Shown here piece after piece: positions 41,815 to 47,617 of a stretch of 47,617 bases of DNA. This DNA is from Verrucomicrobiia bacterium. Lineage in GTDB: Bacteria > Verrucomicrobiota > Verrucomicrobiia > Verrucomicrobiales > DEV007. Positions within the stretch are counted from its first letter, which is position 1. Every line of letters begins with the position of its first letter. The stretch covers positions 1 to 47,617 of the forward strand of contig JAUICH010000036.1 of the NCBI GenBank assembly GCA_030427505.1, read 5' to 3'. Below the pieces are notes generated by a model. It did not search any database and was not told the DNA's origin. It saw nothing but the letters and a program-made list of their open reading frames with translations. A program made the translations under genes and the position numbers.

Positions 41815-42072
41815 GGAAAGGAGCGGCAGGTTCCGCCTCTTTCCTAAACCGAAGGTGACAGGGAAAGGTGGAACGCGATCTCCGAGCGCGTTCACGGAAG
41901 CAGGGCTCGGCAGCGGGGTGTCCTTGTTAGGACATTCAATTCGCCAAGACCAACCCCTCCTCGTTCACGTTGGGAGCTAAGCAAGCGCCGGAAATACTCG
42001 CATGCTCGGCTCGCGAGTTCCTCGCCCGGAGGTCGAGGACCACCTGCCCGCGCCGGAAGCTCTTCCTCCGCC
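41815..42072. repeat. 268-bp spacer with hairpins and a recurring motif
   Basis: Between the convergent sulfatase and alpha/beta hydrolase. 41815-41844 forms a 12-bp imperfect hairpin (GGAAAGGAGCGG with CCGCCTCTTTCC; one G-U, one mismatch), without a T-tract. GAACGCG (41871-41877) pairs with CGCGTTC (41887-41893). The core AAGGTGGAACGCGATC (about 41865-41880) recurs with one change at 47093-47107. TGTCC/GGACA (41919-41934) is a further small stem. No gene is visible. Confidence 0.55.
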
Positions 42073-44136
42073 CTACTCCGCCTTCCGCGCCTTGTAGTGC
42101 CACTTCTCTCCGAAGAACCCGGCGTCCACGATGTCGCCGGGCTTTTGTGAGGTGACGGGTTTGGAAATGTCGATCACGGCCCAGTCGGGTAGCTTCGGCA
42201 CCTGGCGGGCGTTGTTCAGGTAGTCGTATTCGCGGTAGGTAAAGCCGCTGTTCACCACCACGTATTTCTCCGGGTTCAGGGGATTGGGGAAGATCAGGGC
42301 CAGGGCGTGATTGCCCACTTCGTAGGTGGTCTCACCCACCTGGATGCCCTTGGACGTCCACTGGATGGGGAAATCGGGAGCGACCTTGGCGAGGACGGAA
42401 TTGCTCTTCGGATCGCCAAAGAGGATCAGGTTGTGCGCGGCAATGTCTTCTTCCGTGACGGCATCGTCTTCTTTCACGCGGGCATCGCCACGGAATTGCT
42501 GACGCCAGTGAGTCACGGCGTGGTCGAACTCTGACGCCGCCCACTTCTTGACCTTGTCGTTCAGGGCCTCGCCCGTGGGTTTCACCATCAGGAAGGAATC
42601 CATGAAGGCGTCATCGATCGGCCCCTGGAGTCCGTGTTTTTTCACCAGGCCTTCTTCTTCGGCGAAGGGCGAACTCACCCGGGTCCAGCTCACTTTGTCA
42701 CCGGCGTGCACCTTGCGGAAATGGCTCACCCAGGAGCGGTCCGTCATGACGGGTAGCCCGGTCACCACGTCGCCGTCGATATCGACCAGCACCTCCCGCA
42801 CCGCGTCCAGCGGGCAACCGCCCGGGGGGATCTCCAGGGTAAAGGCTTCCACCCCTTCCGTCTCTACAAAGACGGCATTGGGCGCTTCCAGACGGGCATT
42901 CACGCGGGCCCGGGCCCAGTGCTCCGTCATGGCGTCCACGCGCACCCAGTTCATGGTGTTGTAACGCAGGGTCCAGGTGGTGAAGCGCACTTGCTTCGGT
43001 ACCACCTGGCGGCCCTGATCGACGATGCTTTTCAGGCGGCTCTCGATCTCCACCAGGGAGTCGGGGTGCATCTTGTGCTCCATGCCAGGGCCGATGATGT
43101 GTACCATGGCGAGGTTCTCCGCCTTCAGCGCCTTCTCCATCATGTCGGCGGCCTGTTTCTGCCGGTCGTTTTCACCGCTGTAGGCGATGGTGGGACAGTT
43201 GAAAAGATTGATGGCCCAGTCCGTGCAGTCGTAGAGGTGCCAGAGCTTCCGCTCGTACCAGGTGGGCTGGAGCGTTTCCTGCTGAAAGGTCTTCAGGAAA
43301 TCTTCCGTCTCGGAAAATCCCGCGCCCGGCTGAGCCGCCGCCCACTGTCCGGCAAAGTGCACGGCGAACTGCCAGCAGGCCGCGCCGCCCATGGAAAAGC
43401 CACGCACCACGGTGCGGTTGGGGTCGATGCGGTAGTCCTGTTTCGCGTGTTCCAGAGCCTCGAACAGATCGACTTCCCCGGCGAATTTATTGGCGTTGGA
43501 GTACCGGCCGTAGGGATGCAGCACGATGGTGTCTTCGGGCTCCAGCTTGCCCGCCACGCCGCGCGCCCGTTGATCGATGAAGGACACTTCGCTCAGGGTC
43601 TCACCCCGGCCGTGAAACCAGAAATCCAGCCGAAAGGGTTGGGCGCCGTCGAAGTCATAGCTCTCCGGGATCTGCAGGCCATAAGGCTGAACCGAGCCGT
43701 CGATCTTGCTGCGGTAGCCGCGCACCACCGCGCCGGTCTGCCGTGTCCAGGGCGCCTTGCCTTCTTTCAACTGCGCGGCGCGTTCCAGGGCCGTGTCCAG
43801 CTGGCCCATGGCGACCTTGATCTCGCCTTCCTTATGGAACTCCTGGTAGCCCAGGGCGTAGCGAACAGCCTTTTCATAAACTTCCACGTCCGGCAGGAGG
43901 CGGAGCAGCTCGGGCTTGTCCTTCAAAGAGGTCTCCAGTTCGCCGATGACCTTCTTGACCTCGTCCAGTTTCTTGGAAATCTCGGCCCGCTGCTCGGCCG
44001 GCACTTCGATTCCCTCCGGTGGAATGCGGCGCACTTCGGCCGCCACGTTATCCGCGGGTCCGTCGGCCAGGGTCATGTTCACGGCGCCACCCGCCAGACA
44101 AATCGCGGCGGCAAGCAAAGGGGTAAGAGGTTTCAT
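42073..44136 (-). CDS. Secreted alpha/beta hydrolase with C-terminal beta domain
   Basis: 687-aa exported protein. The signal peptide ends near MTLADG. Residues 40-130 are helical and charged. The alpha/beta-hydrolase domain (about 145-370) has the oxyanion region FWFHGRG (173-179), the nucleophile Ser248 in RTVVRGFSMGGAACW, Asp324 in YSGENDRQK and His354 in GPGMEHKMHP. This matches prolyl-oligopeptidase-like esterases. A C-terminal 300 aa of mixed strands (VRFTTWTLRYNTMNWVRVD and the final NPEKYVVVNSGFTYREYDY) is found in similar PVC proteins and may bind substrate. ATG at 44136 starts the signal; the frame to 44232 overlaps the divergent gene's leader. Possible acetyl- or feruloyl-esterase; unproven. 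Confidence 0.88.
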   Translation of the reverse strand: MKPLTPLLAAAICLAGGAVNMTLADGPADNVAAEVRRIPPEGIEVPAEQRAEISKKLDEVKKVIGELETSLKDKPELLRLLPDVEVYEKAVRYALGYQEFHKEGEIKVAMGQLDTALERAAQLKEGKAPWTRQTGAVVRGYRSKIDGSVQPYGLQIPESYDFDGAQPFRLDFWFHGRGETLSEVSFIDQRARGVAGKLEPEDTIVLHPYGRYSNANKFAGEVDLFEALEHAKQDYRIDPNRTVVRGFSMGGAACWQFAVHFAGQWAAAQPGAGFSETEDFLKTFQQETLQPTWYERKLWHLYDCTDWAINLFNCPTIAYSGENDRQKQAADMMEKALKAENLAMVHIIGPGMEHKMHPDSLVEIESRLKSIVDQGRQVVPKQVRFTTWTLRYNTMNWVRVDAMTEHWARARVNARLEAPNAVFVETEGVEAFTLEIPPGGCPLDAVREVLVDIDGDVVTGLPVMTDRSWVSHFRKVHAGDKVSWTRVSSPFAEEEGLVKKHGLQGPIDDAFMDSFLMVKPTGEALNDKVKKWAASEFDHAVTHWRQQFRGDARVKEDDAVTEEDIAAHNLILFGDPKSNSVLAKVAPDFPIQWTSKGIQVGETTYEVGNHALALIFPNPLNPEKYVVVNSGFTYREYDYLNNARQVPKLPDWAVIDISKPVTSQKPGDIVDAGFFGEKWHYKARKAE

Positions 44137-44234
44137 CCGCGCACTTTCCGCGATACCCGCCGCGCAATCAAGGCTGGCACGTGGCGCGAAGCGGCCCCAT
44201 GTTCTCAGGGGAGCTTCCCACTGCACTTCCACCC

Positions 44235-45260
44235 ATGATCCACGAGCTTCAGAAGAAAGCCTACTACCCCGTCAGCCCGGAACTGGCCGAATACCTGAGC
44301 GCCTTCCGCCGCGCCTCGGAACTGCCCGTGACCTACAAGGACATGCTGCGGTACTCCGCGCTCTACCCGCTCTTTGACAACGACGGGAACGACACGCTCT
44401 GGAAAACAGTCCACTACGACGCGCCCATCCGGGACAAACTCTACGACGGCCTCACCTGCACCTACAGCGTTCTCAAGACGGGCGGCACCAAGGTCCGCAA
44501 GCACCTCAAGATCGAGCGGGTGGACTTCTGTGATTTTGGCAATTCCCGCCCCTTCCGTGTCCGGGTGGTCAACCAATACAACGACAACTACGATCACTTT
44601 TACGTAAAAATCGCCGACGCCTCCCGCCTTTACGGGCTGGAACTGGAGCACATTCTGTCGCCCAACCGCATCAACTTCATCGTGCATGGCGAGACCCTGA
44701 TCGAGGAGCACATTGCCGGGGTGCCGGGGGACTACTTCATCGATCACTATTTCCAACGGTCTGAAACCAACCGCGTGCGCGTGGCGAAGGAGTTTGTGAA
44801 GTTCAATGAGCGCAGCTTTATCCGCCTGCTGGGCGACATGCGCAGCTACAACTACGTAGTGGACATCACCCCAGACTTTGAGGAAACGCAGTACCGCGTC
44901 CGGGCCATCGACTTCGACCAGCAGTCCTATGAGGGGAACAAGGAGATGTACCTGCCGCAGTTCTTCAAGGAGAACGAAAAGGTGGTGGAACTCTGCACCA
45001 CGCTGCTGAACTACCCCACGATGCAGCAGTACCAGGATGAGGAACGCACCCTCATCCACCAGCGCGTCATCCTGGCCAAACGGCGGCTGGATGCCCTGTT
45101 CGAAACGATGTGCCAAGATGAGCTAAGCCCGCCGGAAAAGGTGGACCAGCTCCGCCACGAACTGAACGAGTATCACCACACAAACCGCTTCGACGATTGC
45201 GAAGGCATGGGCGACCTGGTCAGGACCAATATAGACGTTACCCTCGACAAACTCGAATAA
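44235..45260 (+). CDS. Protein of unknown family with kinase-like fold motifs
   Basis: 341-aa cytoplasmic protein that I do not recognise by family. Motifs fall in protein-kinase/aminoglycoside-phosphotransferase order: Lys125 in HFYVKIADA (VAIK-like), Glu137 or Glu139 in YGLELEHIL (helix C-like), TLIEEHIAG (hinge-like, 155-161), Asp201-MRSY-Asn206 (catalytic loop DxxxxN), and Asp226 in RVRAIDFDQQSYEG (DFG-like). The final 90 aa are helical. Start ATG at 44235 gives MIHELQKKAYYP; two earlier in-frame Met codons (44181, 44199) overlap the divergent leader. It sits 24 bp upstream of a sulfatase. Function unproven. Confidence 0.85.
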   Translation: MIHELQKKAYYPVSPELAEYLSAFRRASELPVTYKDMLRYSALYPLFDNDGNDTLWKTVHYDAPIRDKLYDGLTCTYSVLKTGGTKVRKHLKIERVDFCDFGNSRPFRVRVVNQYNDNYDHFYVKIADASRLYGLELEHILSPNRINFIVHGETLIEEHIAGVPGDYFIDHYFQRSETNRVRVAKEFVKFNERSFIRLLGDMRSYNYVVDITPDFEETQYRVRAIDFDQQSYEGNKEMYLPQFFKENEKVVELCTTLLNYPTMQQYQDEERTLIHQRVILAKRRLDALFETMCQDELSPPEKVDQLRHELNEYHHTNRFDDCEGMGDLVRTNIDVTLDKLE

Positions 45261-45284
45261 ACCCGCTGTATCCTGCTTCAATAA

Positions 45285-47048
45285 ATGAAACTCCCCGCTT
45301 TTCCCATCCGCCGCCTGGCGGGCATTGCGCTTCTCTGCCTGCTCGTTTCTCTTTTACACTTTGACGCCCAGGCTAAGCCGAACATCATCCTGATCATGAC
45401 GGATGACCAGGGCTACGGGGACTTTGGCTCCACGGGGAACCCGGTCATCCGCACGCCACGCATCGACAAATTCGCCGCGCAGAGCGCCCGCCTCACGGAC
45501 TTCTACGTGAGCCCTGTCTGCTCCCCTACCCGCGCCAGCCTGATGACGGGCCGCTTTCACTACCGCACCCGAGTGGTCGATACCTTCCGGGGCCGTTCCA
45601 TGATGGACCCGGAGGAAACCACTATCGCGGAGATTCTCAGCGGCGCCGGTTATGCCACCGGCATCTTCGGCAAGTGGCACCTGGGCGACTGCTACCCGAT
45701 GCGCCCCCAGGACCAGGGCTTCCAGGAAGCGCTGGTGATCAAGGGCGGTGGCCTGGCGCAAAACTCCGAGCCGCTGGAAAACGACCGGCGCTACACGGAC
45801 CCCATTCTTCTCCACAATGGCGAGCAGGTTCAAACCCAGGGCTACTGCACGGACGTTTACTTCGACGCCGCGCTGGATTGGATTGGCCAGCAGGCCGAAG
45901 CCGAAAAACCCTTCTTCGTTTACCTGCCCACCAACGCGCCGCACGGTCCCTTCCACGATCCACCCAAGGCACTTTACGAAGAGTACCTGAAGAATCCGGA
46001 TGCCTTGAAGGGCCTCTACATCAAGGAACCGGGCACGAAGAAAGATCGCGACGGCATGGACCCGGTGGAGGTGATGGCCTCCATCGCCGCCATGATTACG
46101 AACGTGGACGAGAACGTGGGAAAACTGCTCGACCGGCTGGACGCCCTGTCCATCGCGGACAACACCATCGTCATTTTCATGGTCGACAACGGTCCCGCCA
46201 ACGAACGCTACGTGGGTCCTTTCCGGGGCAAGAAAAGTCAACCCCTGGACGGCGGCGTACGCAGTCCGTTTTTCTTCCGCTGGCCCGGGAAAGTGGAGCC
46301 CGGTCATACCTCCAGGATGCTGGCGGCGCACATCGATGTCCTGCCGACCTTGTTGGCCGCGGCTGAGGTGCCCCTGCCCGAAGGGCTGAAGATTGACGGG
46401 CGCAACGTGCTGCCCCTGCTCCAGGGAGAAGAGGTCAAATGGCCTGGGCGTTACATCGCTCTCCAGTGCCATCGCGGCAACACGCCCATCCAGTATCACA
46501 ACTTCATGATCCGCAATCAGCGCTGGAAGCTGGTCTGCCCCAGCGGATTCCAAGAAGCGCCCAAGTCTCCGGAAACGCTTTTCGAACTCTATGAAGTCGC
46601 GAACGATCCGGCTGAAATAAACGACGTGGCGGCGGACCATCCCGGCGTGGTGGCGGAGATGAAGGCTGCGTACGAGGCCTGGTTCCAGGATGTCGGCACG
46701 ACACGCCCGGACAACTACGAGCCGCCGCGCATCTTCATCGGCAGTTCGCACGAAAATCCCGTGGTGCTGACGGGTCAAGACCTGCGGACGACCGAGGTCT
46801 CTCCCGGCTGCTGGCTCGTGGACATTCGCAGCGAGGGCCCTTACGCCATCAATCTCATGTCTCCCGACACGTTTGATGACGCGGAAGCGATCGTGAAAGT
46901 GGATGGTCAGGAGATCGTGGACTTCCAGGATACGGCACAGGTCACTGGGGTGAACCTGCCCACGGGACCGCACTATCTGGAGATCATGGTTACGCGCGGA
47001 AAGCGCACCGCACCGGTTTACCAGGCGGCGATGTTGCTTCAGGAGTAA
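45285..47048 (+). CDS. Secreted arylsulfatase with C-terminal extension (CSPTR type)
   Basis: 587-aa exported sulfatase. Signal about 1-30 (ends FDAQA). Metal ligands Asp40/Asp41 (LIMTDDQGYGDFG). The modification site is Cys79 in VCSPTRASLMTGRFHYRTRV, the canonical CxPxR. FGKWHLGD, VDNGPANERYVGPFRGKK and FELYEVANDPAEIND follow in family order. The final 100 aa (VLTGQDLRTTEVSPGCWLVDIRSEGPYAINL to the stop) form an extra beta-sandwich, seen in PVC arylsulfatases. It follows the kinase-like gene by 24 bp. No maturase nearby. Confidence 0.94.
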   Translation: MKLPAFPIRRLAGIALLCLLVSLLHFDAQAKPNIILIMTDDQGYGDFGSTGNPVIRTPRIDKFAAQSARLTDFYVSPVCSPTRASLMTGRFHYRTRVVDTFRGRSMMDPEETTIAEILSGAGYATGIFGKWHLGDCYPMRPQDQGFQEALVIKGGGLAQNSEPLENDRRYTDPILLHNGEQVQTQGYCTDVYFDAALDWIGQQAEAEKPFFVYLPTNAPHGPFHDPPKALYEEYLKNPDALKGLYIKEPGTKKDRDGMDPVEVMASIAAMITNVDENVGKLLDRLDALSIADNTIVIFMVDNGPANERYVGPFRGKKSQPLDGGVRSPFFFRWPGKVEPGHTSRMLAAHIDVLPTLLAAAEVPLPEGLKIDGRNVLPLLQGEEVKWPGRYIALQCHRGNTPIQYHNFMIRNQRWKLVCPSGFQEAPKSPETLFELYEVANDPAEINDVAADHPGVVAEMKAAYEAWFQDVGTTRPDNYEPPRIFIGSSHENPVVLTGQDLRTTEVSPGCWLVDIRSEGPYAINLMSPDTFDDAEAIVKVDGQEIVDFQDTAQVTGVNLPTGPHYLEIMVTRGKRTAPVYQAAMLLQE

Positions 47049-47617
47049 AGGCAACGGCCGCTTGTCCCTGCGGATGTATCAAGTCCAGATGGAAGGTGGA
47101 GCGCGATCGTCCCGCCTGTCCGGCGGGAGAAGGAATTAGAGATGTATCCGTTTTGCCAGCCGCTCCGGTCCCGCCAAGGCAACCGCGCGGAGGGCTGAGC
47201 GCTGAGGGATCAATTTCCTCCTTTAGCCTGGAAAACCGTTCTCGCAGAGCCCCCCCCTCGCGGACCGCGCCCTGACAAGGGCGCTCGCGAAGGTGGCCTT
47301 CCCCGCGTCCCACCGCCCGCGCATCACGCATCACATGAGGGCTGAAGGTCCAGACCCTGGCCTCTTGTACCCATCCTTGGGCAGGGCATTGGACCCACCT
47401 GAAACCGGCGGGCTCAAACGTCTCTCCACGCCCGCGAGCGGGCCTTCAGCCCGCGACTTCCGGGAGGGGCGGAATTTCCAGGCCTTAAGGCCTTTCATGA
47501 GAAGGCAGTCAAAAAGAAAATCAAAAATTCATTTTTGGTAGATCCAAAGAGCCAGGCGTGGATTGAGGTTTAAGGATGGGGTCATGACCAGAACAACGGA
47601 ATCCTGCTTTCATTCGC
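47049..47617. repeat. Gene-free right edge with extragenic hairpin repeats
   Basis: 569 bp with no supported gene. 47093-47107 repeats the AAGGTGGA-CGCGATC core found near 41865. It is followed by hairpin CCCGCC (47111-47116) / GGCGGG (47122-47127). 47337-47455 resembles the PVC GGGCTGAAGG-type repeat (recalled): GAGGGCTGAAGGTCC, a CCTTGGGCAGGGC core, and GCCCGC (47430-47435) / GCGGGC (47438-47443) with an alternative pairing to 47449-47454. An AT-rich hairpin CAAAAAT/ATTTTTG is at 47522-47537. Two short plus-strand frames here look non-coding. Confidence 0.55.

Noticed and set aside
1-47617. tRNA, rRNA, prophage or defence genes
   Set aside because: I looked for T-loop signatures, integrase, phage structural, restriction and toxin-antitoxin proteins and saw none.

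Overview
The window reads as chromosomal DNA of a member of the PVC superphylum, most likely a Verrucomicrobiota bacterium with a polysaccharide-degrading lifestyle. The evidence is the gene set: Gfo/Idh/MocA oxidoreductases with twin-arginine signals, a DUF1080 protein, two very long secreted proteins of the Pirellula/Verrucomicrobium membrane-bound-dehydrogenase type (propeller, HEAT-like repeats, terminal CxxCH), four sulfatases, two FAD_oxidored-type flavoproteins, SGNH hydrolases and PQQ-like propellers. Starts mostly lack a Shine-Dalgarno sequence and often follow a pyrimidine-rich leader. Phylum-level assignment is inference; no rRNA, tRNA or ribosomal-protein gene is present to test it.

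Layout. 1-208: hairpin-rich extragenic repeat. 209-4394: Tat-exported Gfo/Idh/MocA protein, PQQ-like propeller and a divergent exported aldose 1-epimerase. 4524-6984: a membrane-anchored unknown overlapping an HTTM-like membrane protein, then a cyclase-family hydrolase. 7139-8894: MFS transporter and a 68-aa protein. 9031-12292: SGNH hydrolase, second Tat-exported Gfo/Idh/MocA protein, a 212-bp palindromic element and a DUF1080 protein, closed by a strong terminator. 12412-18079: MDR reductase and a 1505-aa FAD/propeller/azurin fusion, divergent from a GH-A-like glycosidase (18207-19751). 19785-23913: degenerate SGNH protein paired with a cytochrome-bearing dehydrogenase. 23914-24644: repeat island. 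24645-27896: overlapping run of a five-bladed-propeller glycosidase, an FMN/Fe-S membrane protein and a pseudopilin-like protein. 27939-34249: sulfatase, Gfo/Idh/MocA, sulfatase and a second FAD oxidoreductase. 34454-36736: soluble hybrid histidine kinase and a convergent NAD(P)-binding protein. 36999-41804: second cytochrome-bearing dehydrogenase, ABM monooxygenase and sulfatase. 42073-47048: secreted alpha/beta hydrolase, a kinase-like-fold unknown and a fourth sulfatase. 47049-47617: more repeats.

How the parts may work together (inference). Exported sulfatases, glycosidases, an epimerase and esterase-like hydrolases would trim sulfated or substituted glycans outside the cytoplasm. Exported flavin- and NAD-type oxidoreductases would oxidise the released sugars. 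Electrons could pass to c-type hemes (two proteins), a type-1 copper domain (one protein) and a flavinylated Fe-S membrane protein. The most unusual items are the 1505-aa flavoprotein-propeller-cupredoxin fusion, the FMN/Fe-S protein embedded between a glycosidase and a pseudopilin, the unannotated kinase-like protein at 44235-45260, and at least four different families of extragenic palindromic repeats, one of which shows compensatory base changes.
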